From Clostridia bacterium (GTDB lineage: Bacteria > Bacillota > Clostridia > Christensenellales > UBA1242): 54,940 bases of DNA. The DNA is taken from NCBI GenBank assembly GCA_017481235.1, contig JAFUPL010000050.1, positions 1 through 54,940 of the forward strand, written 5' to 3'. The notes under the pieces were generated by a model. It saw only the letters and a program-made list of their open reading frames with translations. It ran no database searches and was not told the origin of the DNA. Position 1 is the stretch's first letter. Each line of letters starts with the position of its first letter. The position numbers and the translations under genes are program-made. Positions 16,034-24,070 of this stretch are shown here, in pieces.

Positions 16034-19000
16034 CTAATATTCCCAAACAGCAACATTGCCATCATTATCATAATACCAGTAATTACCCGCATCTTCAGGT
16101 TTCTCACTAGAAAAATAATACACTCTAGCATTTATAGTACATTCAAGTTCAATAGCCTCAAATTGTTCCTGTGTTCCATTATAATAAATATTTTCCAAAC
16201 TGTCACAACCTTCAAAAACTTCTTCACCTATAATTTGGATACCCGAGCCCAACACCAAAGTAGTTAAATTAGTACAATTTTTAAAATTATAATTACGTAT
16301 AGTGGTTATAAGATTCGATTTCATAATAACAGTTTTTAAAGAGGTGCAACCATAAAAACTTCTATAGGTCATCTGTTCCACTTTTTCAGGAATAACCACC
16401 TCCTCTAATGACGAGCAATATTCAAACACTCCTAATCTGCCTTCATAACCAAATATTTTAAGATTGGTTGGCAATGTAACTCTTTTCAAGTTAGTACAAT
16501 TATAAAACGTTTGGTCTAAGGCGGTAACTTTATCTGGGATATCAATTTCCTTAAGTGCCGTACAATTATAAAAAGCATGATAACCTATTTCTTCCAAACT
16601 ATCTGGCAATACAACACTTTCTAGGTTTGTACATTCATAAAAACATTTTTCACCCATAGATTTTAAATTATTGGATAATTTTACATATTTAACAGAAGAC
16701 CCCATAAATATTTGATATCCCATTACAGTAACACTATCTGATATATATACATTTTCTATATTAGTATTAAAGAAAAATGTACTTCCATATAATTTTGTAA
16801 TATTATTTGGCACATACACGTTTTTATCTGTGCCAATATATTTATCTGCTATTTTATTTCCTCCTTCCCAGGAATAATATGTAAAATCATCTTTTGTATA
16901 ATATGCATTGATATACACATTAAAATCCATAGGCGTTGTTAAACTATAAGTAGTTTTATCTTCCCCATTTATAATAAGTTTAGTACATTCAACATCCGAG
17001 TACATATTATTATCAAAATAATAACAACCGCTTGGATTATAATAAGTTATGTTATATGGGAATTTTTCTCTTATTATTTCCTCACTTTTTAACACCTTGT
17101 TGTTTTTGTCTTTATAAGTAATTCTAAACTTTTCACTATTCCAATTAGGTCTAAGTATAAGATTTTCATAATTAGCTGTTGGAACGCTCCACATTATATC
17201 ATTATCTTGGTTTATCCACCCAAAAAAACCAGTATCTTCCTTAAAAGGTATTGGCAATTCATAAGGTTCCATTGCGTATGTATATTCTGTAATATACCTT
17301 TCGTCAGTTTCAATCCCTTCCATGTTATAAGTTATTGTATAGGTTATTGGTTTCCAATTAGATACAAAGTGTAAATCTCCAATTGAACCAGACGGAATTG
17401 TGACTGTTAGTTTAGGTGTTAAAATATCTGCACTAGTCCAACCTATAAATTCAAAATGCTTTGCCGATACATTAGGCAAATTAAAATCATCATCTTCAGA
17501 TTTATAAAATGCTTTTTCGCTTTCAAAAATAGGTTGTACATATTCATTATTTGTGCTATAACTAATAGTATAATCCCCTCGCTCCCAAACAGCCTCTAAA
17601 TGTAAAAGTCCATAACTAAATTGTTTAACTTGAGTAATTATTGTTTGCGTATTTAGTTTCCAACCTACAAACGTATAATGCTCTCTAGTTGGTATTGGCA
17701 ATGTAAATGTTGGGGTTTCATAAGTATATTCATTAATATAAGTGCCATTATTAATAGCATTACTTAGGCTTCCTAAATATTCATATGTTATTTTATAAGT
17801 TTGTAGTTCCCAATGAGCAACAAAATACTTTTCGCCGTAAGAATATTTAGGAATTACAACATTTAGTGTTGGCTTGGTTATTCCCTCTCCTGTCCAACCT
17901 ATAAATTTATATACATTATTATTACAAGTTATATTTGGTAAATCGAACTCCTCATAATATGTATAATAATATTTCATCTCTCGATTTCCTAGTGGAACAA
18001 GTTCATTGCTAGATGTATATGTAATTGTATATTTTACTGCTTGCCAATAAGCTTTTACTTCAACAACACCATTGTTGGTGGTTGTTAAATTCTTAAACTT
18101 GGTGGTGTTAGGATAGTAAACAACACTCGTTGTCGTCATAAGCCAATATTTAAAATTGTAGTGTGCGTAAGTAAATGTATTGTCGGGAAGAGTATATTCC
18201 TTGCCATACTCACATATCATATTTGACATAAAACCATTTCCGCCATTTGAGTTAAATCTAACAATATATGTATTTGCCTTCCATTTTGCATACAATGTTG
18301 TATTTACTTTTATCCCTTGATTAAAATCAAAAGGAATTGTACAATTTGAGTCAATATACCAACCTTCAAATTGATAACCTGTTTTAGTTATAGTTTTTGC
18401 TGAAACCTTTGCATTATATGCTATTGATGATGTAGCATACACTTCACCATCGCTCATAAAAGTTACAGTATGATTACCATGCTTTTCAGCAAGTTGAGCA
18501 AGCGTTCCATTAAAATCTCGTTTAACACTCTTAATTTTATTAATAGGTATTGCTAAATTCATATAATTAGTCGCAACACCATTTATCGTTATTTGTCCGG
18601 ATGTAATGCCTATAACCTCGCCCCTATTATTTACTAGTACTCCACCACTATTGCCATTGGTAATATCAGCGGTAGTTTGAATATATGTATTACCTTCGAT
18701 AGTATACGCTTTTTTTGATACAATGCCTTGTGTTAAAGTGCTATCCATACTGCCCAATGCATATGCTTGCGGATAACCTATTGCATAAACCGTTTCACCA
18801 ACTTTAACTTTATTGCTATTACCCAATCTCACGGGTTTTGATTTCTTAATATCAATTTGGATAATTGCAATATCTAAATCCTCATCATATCCAACAACTT
18901 TTTTTATATTATAAATTTTACCATTATTTAATTGAACTTTGCCACTAGTGCATTTTTTAATCACATGATAATTTGTAACCGCTAAACCTTTATCATTTAT

Positions 19001-19471
19001 GAAAAATCCTGTACCAGTTTGAATTGTATTAGAATATTCTGCCTTAATACAAAAAACTGATGGGTCCACCATTTTATATATTTGACTACTAGAATATTTA
19101 ATAGGTACAAGTGCTACAATTAATGATAGTAATAATACAATACACCCAAGTCCCGCCACCAAATACCAAGGTTTTAACTTTACAAACTTGGTAAATTCAA
19201 ATTTAGGTTTGGTATTAGATATGGTATTGTTTGTAATATTAGAGTTGGTATTATATATTTTATCTGGATTATTTGCCATATCAAAAAATTCAGATACTGT
19301 TATATTAAAAATATCCGCCAATTTTTCAATGGTAACCAAATCTGGTTCTGACAAATCATTCTCCCATTTAGACACCGCTTGATATGAAATATTAAGTTTT
19401 TCCCCTAATTGCGCTTGTGTTAAGTTATTCTTTTTTCTTAACTTGGCAATCAAACTTCCATATTTTTTCAA
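16034..19471 (-). CDS. HTH-TM-trypsin-like protease-InlB repeat-LRR fusion protein
   Basis: 1145 residues in one intact frame. Order: XRE-type helix-turn-helix (about 5-60, NNLTQAQLGEKLNISYQAVS); polar Asn-rich linker; one TM segment (about 101-123); a trypsin-like HtrA-type protease with H169 (TNYHVI), D200 (DEDLDIAII) and S275 (TNGNSGG); about six InlB/Listeria-Bacteroides repeats (about 335-830, each with F.GW and a closing W); then a BspA-type leucine-rich region (about 860-1110, C..L..V.LP motifs) ending in NYWYYDNDGNV. The HTH would face DNA and the rest the outside. Start is TTG at 19471 behind GGAGG. A promoter and a small inverted repeat upstream suggest autoregulation. All parts are known separately; the combination is unfamiliar to me. 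Confidence 0.88.
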   Translation of the reverse strand: MKKYGSLIAKLRKKNNLTQAQLGEKLNISYQAVSKWENDLSEPDLVTIEKLADIFNITVSEFFDMANNPDKIYNTNSNITNNTISNTKPKFEFTKFVKLKPWYLVAGLGCIVLLLSLIVALVPIKYSSSQIYKMVDPSVFCIKAEYSNTIQTGTGFFINDKGLAVTNYHVIKKCTSGKVQLNNGKIYNIKKVVGYDEDLDIAIIQIDIKKSKPVRLGNSNKVKVGETVYAIGYPQAYALGSMDSTLTQGIVSKKAYTIEGNTYIQTTADITNGNSGGVLVNNRGEVIGITSGQITINGVATNYMNLAIPINKIKSVKRDFNGTLAQLAEKHGNHTVTFMSDGEVYATSSIAYNAKVSAKTITKTGYQFEGWYIDSNCTIPFDFNQGIKVNTTLYAKWKANTYIVRFNSNGGNGFMSNMICEYGKEYTLPDNTFTYAHYNFKYWLMTTTSVVYYPNTTKFKNLTTTNNGVVEVKAYWQAVKYTITYTSSNELVPLGNREMKYYYTYYEEFDLPNITCNNNVYKFIGWTGEGITKPTLNVVIPKYSYGEKYFVAHWELQTYKITYEYLGSLSNAINNGTYINEYTYETPTFTLPIPTREHYTFVGWKLNTQTIITQVKQFSYGLLHLEAVWERGDYTISYSTNNEYVQPIFESEKAFYKSEDDDFNLPNVSAKHFEFIGWTSADILTPKLTVTIPSGSIGDLHFVSNWKPITYTITYNMEGIETDERYITEYTYAMEPYELPIPFKEDTGFFGWINQDNDIMWSVPTANYENLILRPNWNSEKFRITYKDKNNKVLKSEEIIREKFPYNITYYNPSGCYYFDNNMYSDVECTKLIINGEDKTTYSLTTPMDFNVYINAYYTKDDFTYYSWEGGNKIADKYIGTDKNVYVPNNITKLYGSTFFFNTNIENVYISDSVTVMGYQIFMGSSVKYVKLSNNLKSMGEKCFYECTNLESVVLPDSLEEIGYHAFYNCTALKEIDIPDKVTALDQTFYNCTNLKRVTLPTNLKIFGYEGRLGVFEYCSSLEEVVIPEKVEQMTYRSFYGCTSLKTVIMKSNLITTIRNYNFKNCTNLTTLVLGSGIQIIGEEVFEGCDSLENIYYNGTQEQFEAIELECTINARVYYFSSEKPEDAGNYWYYDNDGNVAVWEY

Positions 19472-19506
19472 AGATATTTTCCTCCGCTTGTTTTGTTTTC
19501 AAGTTT

Positions 19507-19536
19507 ATTATATCACACGCATATTAAAAATAGCAA
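19507..19536 (-). promoter_or_regulatory. SigA promoter of the HTH-protease operon
   Basis: Minus strand TTGCTA (19531-19536), 18-bp spacer, TATAAT (19507-19512), about 35 nt before the TTG start. Confidence 0.75.
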
Positions 19537-19546
19537 TATTTTGCAC

Positions 19547-19561
19547 TCAACTTTTGGTTGA
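19547..19561. promoter_or_regulatory. Inverted repeat next to the HTH-protease promoter, possible operator
   Basis: TCAAC-TTTTG-GTTGA, 10 bp upstream of the -35 box. Short, so it could be chance, but the position suits a binding site for the HTH domain encoded downstream. Confidence 0.35.
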
Positions 19562-19642
19562 ATTACTTTATTTTTAGTGGAATTTAACACATTGTTGCAT
19601 ATAATATTTTAAAATTGTATTTATAATATAATAAACTCAATA

Positions 19643-20080
19643 CTAACAAGTCATTTCGCTAGTGTTAATCAAATTTTGTGCCCAATTATAATAATCTCTT
19701 TCTATCAGTTCTTTCTCCTTATTTGAAGCAATAGAATATTTGCTTACATATTCGTTTAAAATTTGACCTTCCTTAGTTTCAAATTTATAATCTTTAAGAT
19801 ATGATATTATTCTAACAATATTTTCTAATTTATTAATATAGTCTTCTTCATTATTTTTTAATGCGCTATATCCGTTTAGCATTATCCCGCGTAAATATTC
19901 TGCCTCATCTACAACGTTAGAACTAATCACCACATTTGCAGCATGATGTTTGGCTGCTGGAAAATTTTTTGCTTTTTTAATTGCCTTAAAATACGAATCG
20001 GCATTTACAAATACTGTCAATTCTTGTTCTTTTCCGCCACCACCATGTCCCGCTCTTAGTATAAATTTATAAAATAACAT
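19643..20080 (-). CDS. Small soluble protein next to an ADP-ribosylglycohydrolase (unknown)
   Basis: 145 residues from the ATG at 20080, which follows AGGAG at 8 nt; an in-frame ATG 18 bp upstream lacks such a site. The N-terminal half begins LFYKFILRAGHGGGGKEQEL with an unusual His-Gly-rich loop and then VFVNADSYFKAIKKAKNF; the second half is helical and charged. No TM or signal peptide. I do not recognise the family. It follows the ADP-ribosylglycohydrolase gene by 86 bp in the same direction, so a shared transcript is possible. Confidence 0.7.
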   Translation of the reverse strand: MLFYKFILRAGHGGGGKEQELTVFVNADSYFKAIKKAKNFPAAKHHAANVVISSNVVDEAEYLRGIMLNGYSALKNNEEDYINKLENIVRIISYLKDYKFETKEGQILNEYVSKYSIASNKEKELIERDYYNWAQNLINTSEMTC

Positions 20081-20166
20081 ATTTACTCTCCTAATCATAT
20101 TGTATCACATTGTATAAAAAAAATCAAGTGTTGCCACTCAATTTTAATATATTGGCGCAGTTTAAT

Positions 20167-20964
20167 CTAGTTCGTTTGAACCAGTATTTGATTATTAATT
20201 CTATTGTAAAAATCTTTAATTACTTTTTTAAATTCACTAGGTAATTTTGCTAATGCTTTATTTTTTAATTCCTTATCAATTCCAAACATGGCTTCTGCCA
20301 TACTTCCAACAATGCAGGCATTTGTATCTGTATCTCCACCAAAAGATATTGCAATACGTATACTTTCTTCAAAACTATTTGAATTAAATAGAGAATATAA
20401 GCATAAGTCAATTGTCTCCGCACAAGTGTAATTAAATTTTTCAATATTAGGTTTTGTAATTTTTAAATTTAATTTATTTATTATTTCTTGTTTGGATAAT
20501 CCTTGCCTTGCATAAAAAATTATCAATGCCACAGTTTTAGCGCAGTTTATTGCTTCATCGCTATTATGTGATGGAATTGTTGCAAGATAAGAATTTTTAA
20601 CAACATCTTTTTCAGTATTAAATAAAAATCCAACAGGTGAAATTCTCATCATTGCGCCATTGCCAGCACTTTCTCCTTGGTAATCAGACTTTGCCCACTT
20701 AACAAAATTTGGAGAAAACATTGTTTTAAAGTATGGAATATGATTTGGAATATAGGTGCTATAAATAATAGCATACTCTTTTAATTTATTTTCATAATTC
20801 ACATTATTTAATATTGCATCTGCAATAGCCATAGTTAAAATGGTGTCATCACTAAAAAATGAATTGTCTTCTATAATACTATTAATTTTTATAGGACGAC
20901 AATTTTTAATTTGTTCATATTCATATATTGACCCAGCCAAATCGCCAATTATAGCACCTAACAT
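20167..20964 (-). CDS. ADP-ribosylglycohydrolase family protein (DraG/ARH3-like)
   Basis: 265 residues. Family motifs are present: GAIIGDLAGS at the N-terminus, the first metal site FFSDDT (about 36-41) with the following MAIADA helix, GNGAMMRISPVG in the middle and the second metal site GGDTDTNA (about 210-217). Such enzymes use two Mg ions to remove ADP-ribose from proteins, nucleic acids or small adducts. No matching ADP-ribosyltransferase is visible in the window, so the target is unknown. Ribosome site AGAGG. Cytoplasmic. Confidence 0.93.
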   Translation of the reverse strand: MLGAIIGDLAGSIYEYEQIKNCRPIKINSIIEDNSFFSDDTILTMAIADAILNNVNYENKLKEYAIIYSTYIPNHIPYFKTMFSPNFVKWAKSDYQGESAGNGAMMRISPVGFLFNTEKDVVKNSYLATIPSHNSDEAINCAKTVALIIFYARQGLSKQEIINKLNLKITKPNIEKFNYTCAETIDLCLYSLFNSNSFEESIRIAISFGGDTDTNACIVGSMAEAMFGIDKELKNKALAKLPSEFKKVIKDFYNRINNQILVQTN

Positions 20965-21021
20965 AAATTTACCTCTAATTCATTATATCATATTTTTATG
21001 CAAACTCCAAAGCAATCCAAT

Positions 21022-21052
21022 AAATAAAAAAGTACGAATTTGTGATTCGTAC
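21022..21052 (-). terminator. Intrinsic terminator of tRNA-Ser
   Basis: GTACGAAT/ATTCGTAC stem with a 5-nt loop followed by TTTTTT on the minus strand, 10 nt past the tRNA end. Confidence 0.85.
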
Positions 21053-21062
21053 AATTCACTAA

Positions 21063-21150
21063 TGGCGCAAAGAGAGGGATTCGAACCCTCGGAAGCGTGA
21101 ACTTCACACGATTTCCAATCGTGCTCTTTCGACCACTCAGACATCTCTGC
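21063..21150 (-). tRNA. tRNA-Ser (anticodon GGA)
   Basis: 88 nt including an encoded CCA (21063-21065). Acceptor GCAGAGA/TCTTTGC, anticodon stem CACGA/TCGTG around TTGGAAA (anticodon GGA), a long variable arm as expected for serine, and T arm GAGGGTTCGAATCCCTC. Reads UCC and UCU codons. Confidence 0.95.
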
Positions 21151-21169
21151 TCGTCACAGTATTTGTTTG

Positions 21170-21213
21170 TCTTGCCTACACTCGAAAACCTAGTGCATTC
21201 ACGTGACACAAGA
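21170..21213 (-). other. Possible stem-loop in the tRNA-Ser leader
   Basis: TCTTG/CAAGA outer and GCACT/AGTGT inner pairings could fold upstream of the tRNA on the minus strand. No promoter or known RNA family motif (SRP, 6S, tmRNA) was found; it may be only a processed leader. Confidence 0.2.
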
Positions 21214-21295
21214 TTGTTACTCTTCCCTTTCAAAGCATTTGCTTTGTATGGTTTTAATTAATGAACAAATCTAAAATATCAAAAATATTTAGTAA

Positions 21296-21370
21296 CTAAA
21301 TAAATAAGCAAAAAAGAACTACTGCTATTGCAAAAATTATTAACCATTTAAATAATCTAAATATTTTCAT
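21296..21370 (-). CDS. Possible 24-residue hydrophobic peptide
   Basis: MKIFRLFKWLIIFAIAVVLF ending in CLFI: a positive N-terminus and one complete TM helix, the shape of small membrane peptides (sporulation peptides, type I toxins). There is no ribosome site and such short frames arise by chance in AT-rich DNA. It lies between tRNA-Ser and spmB. Confidence 0.25.
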   Translation of the reverse strand: MKIFRLFKWLIIFAIAVVLFCLFI

Positions 21371-21423
21371 AACTAAATACTACCATACTTTACAAATAAT
21401 TGCAACTAATATATAAAATTTTA

Positions 21424-21930
21424 CTAAATAAATCTACATAGGAAACACGCTAAAAAAGCACCTATTACATTACAAAATAATGCCAGCGGTATTGCAAAAA
21501 GAGTCTTTTTTACTTTTGTTGCCGCAAAATATATACTTGATACATAAAAAAGTGTATCACTACTTCCCATTATTACACTTGCGCATTTACCAACATAACT
21601 ATCAGGTCCATACATTGTAAAAATATCCTTAAGTAACACATACGCCGCATTACTACTAAAGGGGCGAATAATTGTAAGTTCAGTAACCTCGCTAGGGATA
21701 CCTAACAAATTAAATAGTGGTGAAAGTAATTTACATAGCACATCACTTAAACCGCTTGTCCTAAACAGTTCAATTGCAATAAACATTGCAATAATATATG
21801 GAAGAAGTGAAACTATCAAAGGAATTGACTCCTTTGCCCCTTTTACAAAACTAGCATACGCATCAACCTTTTTTATAAGCGCATACATTAATACGCATGC
21901 TATTAAGGTTGGAAGTAGTATATCCGCCAT
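21424..21930 (-). CDS. spmB: Spore maturation protein B
   Basis: 168 residues, four to five hydrophobic segments, a nucleoside-recognition (Gate) type membrane protein. FRTSGLSDVL followed by IRPFSSNAAYVLL and VGKCASVIMGSSDTLFYVSS are the characteristic SpmB motifs (RPxSGxxA and GSSDT). SpmA and SpmB act together in spore core dehydration in B. subtilis. It starts 16 bp after spmA with a GAGGTG ribosome site. Normal length for the family. Confidence 0.92.
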   Translation of the reverse strand: MADILLPTLIACVLMYALIKKVDAYASFVKGAKESIPLIVSLLPYIIAMFIAIELFRTSGLSDVLCKLLSPLFNLLGIPSEVTELTIIRPFSSNAAYVLLKDIFTMYGPDSYVGKCASVIMGSSDTLFYVSSIYFAATKVKKTLFAIPLALFCNVIGAFLACFLCRFI

Positions 21931-21946
21931 CTACACCTCGACATAT

Positions 21947-22564
21947 TTAAATATTGCTATCCTTTGTAAATGTATTTTGATTATTTTTTATTTTATTAAC
22001 TTTAGAAATTTTATTTTTGCGATATAATAACTTAACTAGCACTATTCCTATAATTGTTGGAACAAAGGTTGACACTATTGTTGGCCAAATAATTACGGAC
22101 GGAGCAACGCTTCCCGCCAATGCTCTTAAACCAATAACCGTCGTAGGCAACACTTGAATTCCTGTAGAGTTTATCAACACCAACATTATCATAGATTTTG
22201 TAGCAATTTCACTGCCCTTGTCCATTCCTTGCATTGCCTTAATTCCAAAAGGAGTTGCCGCACTACCCAATCCTAATATATTTGAAGACACATTTAAACA
22301 TATATTCTTTTCAGTTTCTGGGTCAGTTGTTCCAAAAATAAATCTAATAGGTTTTTTTAACATAACCGATAACTTATGACTTAATTTCGTATCATCTAAC
22401 ACTTGCAAAATACCTAACCATATGGCATATATACCTAAAAATTCGATGCACATTTGCACCCCGTTGGCACTTGCACCCATCATAACTGTAAGTGCTTGCT
22501 CAGGCGCAGTTGCAACCAACACAAACAAACTAGACACAATCATAAACAGCCAAATTTTACTCAT
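21947..22564 (-). CDS. spmA: Spore maturation protein A
   Basis: 205 residues with several TM segments. NICLNVSSNILGLGSAATPF and GIKAMQ are the hallmark SpmA/Gate-domain motifs, followed by MLVLINSTGIQVLPTTVIGL. The partner of SpmB encoded next to it. The start MSKIW has only a weak TTAGGT site. The C-terminal 30 residues are polar and basic. Presence of the intact pair indicates sporulation ability or recent ancestry. Confidence 0.92.
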   Translation of the reverse strand: MSKIWLFMIVSSLFVLVATAPEQALTVMMGASANGVQMCIEFLGIYAIWLGILQVLDDTKLSHKLSVMLKKPIRFIFGTTDPETEKNICLNVSSNILGLGSAATPFGIKAMQGMDKGSEIATKSMIMLVLINSTGIQVLPTTVIGLRALAGSVAPSVIIWPTIVSTFVPTIIGIVLVKLLYRKNKISKVNKIKNNQNTFTKDSNI

Positions 22565-22651
22565 ACCTAAATTTATGTTAATGATTGGACAATTATGATT
22601 ATTAAAATAAAGAAGACACTACACTTATGAAAATATTGAGTAAGGGTTTTC

Positions 22652-22730
22652 ATTTGTCATACCAACCCCAAAAAACAATCACACTCTCTTTTGTCATACC
22701 GATTGAGTGTAGCAAATGGAGTGTATCTGA
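22652..22730. repeat. Partial copies of the TTGTCATACC repeat
   Basis: TTTGTCATACCAACCCC at about 22653-22669 and TTTTGTCATACCGATTGAGT at 22689-22708 followed by AAATGGAGTGTATCTGA match the left arm of the palindromic element at 46089-46241. Two left-arm fragments side by side in the gap after spmA. Confidence 0.6.
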
Positions 22731-22741
22731 CTAACGTTCAA

Positions 22742-22871
22742 TTAATGTTTAAGTTTATCAAGTAAGCAGTCATCAACTTGCTGACTGGGTTTATCGTTAT
22801 TAAAATACAGTTTTAAATTTGCAAGCGTCTTTTCAATATTAGTTAATACGTATATTGCTCGTTTTTCTTTT
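22742..22871 (-). pseudogene. Gene remnant, C-terminal fragment of an unknown protein
   Basis: The minus strand encodes KEKRAIYVLTNIEKTLANLK and continues to a stop (LYFNNDKPSQQVDDCLLDKLKH), a plausible protein C-terminus without start codon or ribosome site; an in-frame stop lies just upstream. It abuts the plus-strand regulator remnant that starts at 22874, as if two genes had been cut and joined. Confidence 0.4.
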
Positions 22872-22873
22872 GC

Positions 22874-23011
22874 AGTAAATTATTAGGTGTAGCCCCTATG
22901 ACTATTTGTAGATGGGAAAATGGTGTACATGATATTAAGTCTAACGATTTAATTAAAGTTGCTTTATTTTTTGGCGTGTCAACCGATTATTTGGTAGGTC
23001 TAGAGGATTAA
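22874..23011 (+). pseudogene. 5'-truncated XRE-family regulator remnant
   Basis: Translation gives SKLLGVAPMTICRWENGVHD and then IKSNDLIKVALFFGVSTDYLVGLED before a stop. This is the recognition helix and C-terminal half of an XRE/Cro helix-turn-helix protein, with the FGVSxDYLVGL ending also seen in the intact regulator at 45723. The first helix and start codon are missing. Confidence 0.7.
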
Positions 23012-23084
23012 ATTTTATTAAAATGCATTAAATTAATTTTTTTACAAATAATACTTTTGAACCTGTTTAGGTTTAGGAGGATTT

Positions 23085-23258
23085 ATGTTCGGTCGTAACA
23101 AAAAAGAGAGAAATGCTCAAAATGCACAAAATGCAAGCAATTGTTCAAATGCTCAAAACAATAGTGCTAGAAATTCTAGTGCTAAAAATTGTTCAAATGC
23201 TCAAAATGCAAGAAATGCATCTAACAGCACTCGTAACACAACTAGAAATTGTAACTAA
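23085..23258 (+). CDS. 57-residue Asn/Cys-rich repetitive protein (possibly spore-associated)
   Basis: ATG at 23085 follows a strong TTTAGGAGG ribosome site, and a perfect terminator follows the stop, so this short frame is very likely real. The protein starts MFGRNKKERNAQNAQ and consists of imperfect repeats of NCSNAQNA, with about 30 percent Asn plus Ala, Ser, Gln and three Cys at regular Asn-Cys positions. It is highly polar, basic at the N-terminus and without TM segment. Asn/Gln/Ala-rich small proteins include gamma-type small acid-soluble spore proteins, which would suit the spmAB neighbourhood, but no SASP motif is present; a Cys-rich coat protein or secreted peptide is possible. Confidence 0.7.
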   Translation: MFGRNKKERNAQNAQNASNCSNAQNNSARNSSAKNCSNAQNARNASNSTRNTTRNCN

Positions 23259-23275
23259 TTCCTAGGACGAACACG

Positions 23276-23306
23276 AAAAAAAAGGTCTAAATCATTAGAC
23301 CTTTTT
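23276..23306. terminator. Bidirectional intrinsic terminator
   Basis: AAAGGTCTA/TAGACCTTT stem, 6-nt loop, A tract on one side and T tract on the other, between the convergent genes at 23085 and 23331. Confidence 0.88.
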
Positions 23307-23330
23307 TAATTATTAATTATAAATATAATA

Positions 23331-23561
23331 TTATTTTGACAAAGTTGGTTCATTTGCAAGTTCAATTTCTTCTTTAATAAAATCAACTACTGCAATTTTG
23401 TGATTACAATTAGAACAACGATAACAATCATTCCATGATTCGTAATTCATAATTTCACCATCTTCAGGACATGTGATTTGATTTGGAATTTCATATTGAA
23501 CTGGGATTAATTTAGTTATTCTACCAATCTTTTGCTTTTTAGTTAGTGTTATAACAGCCAT
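23331..23561 (-). CDS. Small zinc-ribbon-like protein (unknown)
   Basis: 76 residues with a CPEDGE knuckle and a CYRCSNC cluster (C31, C46, C49, C52), suggesting a single zinc-binding fold. No TM or signal peptide. A strong AAGGAGGAGAT ribosome site precedes the ATG, and a terminator is shared with the convergent gene. Family not recognised. Confidence 0.75.
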   Translation of the reverse strand: MAVITLTKKQKIGRITKLIPVQYEIPNQITCPEDGEIMNYESWNDCYRCSNCNHKIAVVDFIKEEIELANEPTLSK

Positions 23562-23759
23562 TTTATCTCCTCCTTACATTACTTGCATTATAGCACACAA
23601 GTTTATAGTTTTCAATACCTTTTTCAAAATTTGTCGAAAAATTTTAAAATACTTTGTACAAATATTGAAGTATGTATCAATTTAAAGATATAAAAATACT
23701 AGATTTTAATTAAAAATAAGATAAATTTAAAAAAAATTTGAAAAAGTTTTAAATTTCTC

Positions 23760-23788
23760 TTGCATTTTTTCATATATTATATTATAAT
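23760..23788 (+). promoter_or_regulatory. Promoter of the tRNA-Cys/tRNA-Leu unit
   Basis: TTGCAT (23760-23765), 17-bp spacer, TATAAT (23783-23788), 15 nt upstream of the mature tRNA-Cys. Confidence 0.8.
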
Positions 23789-23803
23789 AGTCATGTTGAT
23801 TGT

Positions 23804-23877
23804 GGCACCATCGCCAAGTGGTAAGGCCAAGGTCTGCAAAACCTTTATCATCAGTTCGAGTCTGATTGGTGCCTCCA
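23804..23877 (+). tRNA. tRNA-Cys (anticodon GCA)
   Basis: 74 nt with encoded CCA. Acceptor GGCACCA/TGGTGCC, anticodon stem AAGGT/ACCTT around CTGCAAA (anticodon GCA), T loop TTCGAGT. Confidence 0.95.
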
Positions 23878-23942
23878 ATTTACTTTTCTTTGAGGGTTAA
23901 TCCCCTCTTTGAAAATATTAATACATAGGACAACCTTAATAT

Positions 23943-24030
23943 GCCGATGTGGCGAAATGGCAGACGCAAGGGACTTAAAATCCCTCGGGGGGAAACTCCC
24001 GTGCCGGTTCGAGTCCGGCCATCGGCACCA
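23943..24030 (+). tRNA. tRNA-Leu (anticodon TAA)
   Basis: 88 nt with encoded CCA. Acceptor GCCGATG/CATCGGC, anticodon stem AGGGA/TCCCT around CTTAAAA (anticodon TAA), long variable arm as expected for leucine, T arm GCCGGTTCGAGTCCGGC. Confidence 0.96.
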
Positions 24031-24032
24031 AG

Positions 24033-24054
24033 AACACCTTTATGGTGTTTTTTT
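24033..24054 (+). terminator. Terminator of the tRNA unit
   Basis: AACACC/GGTGTT stem with a TTTAT loop and seven T, 3 nt after the tRNA-Leu CCA. Confidence 0.85.
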
Positions 24055-24070
24055 GTTTATGTCTACGTAG

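Noticed and set aside
20988-21233. 81-codon open frame on the minus strand across the tRNA-Ser gene
   Set aside because: It reads through the mature tRNA-Ser and its terminator; no ribosome site and no protein-like composition.
21151-21260. Possible SRP RNA or 6S RNA upstream of tRNA-Ser
   Set aside because: The conserved SRP loop motifs (GGAAGCA-type and GGUGC) and the 6S bubble layout are absent; only weak pairing was seen.
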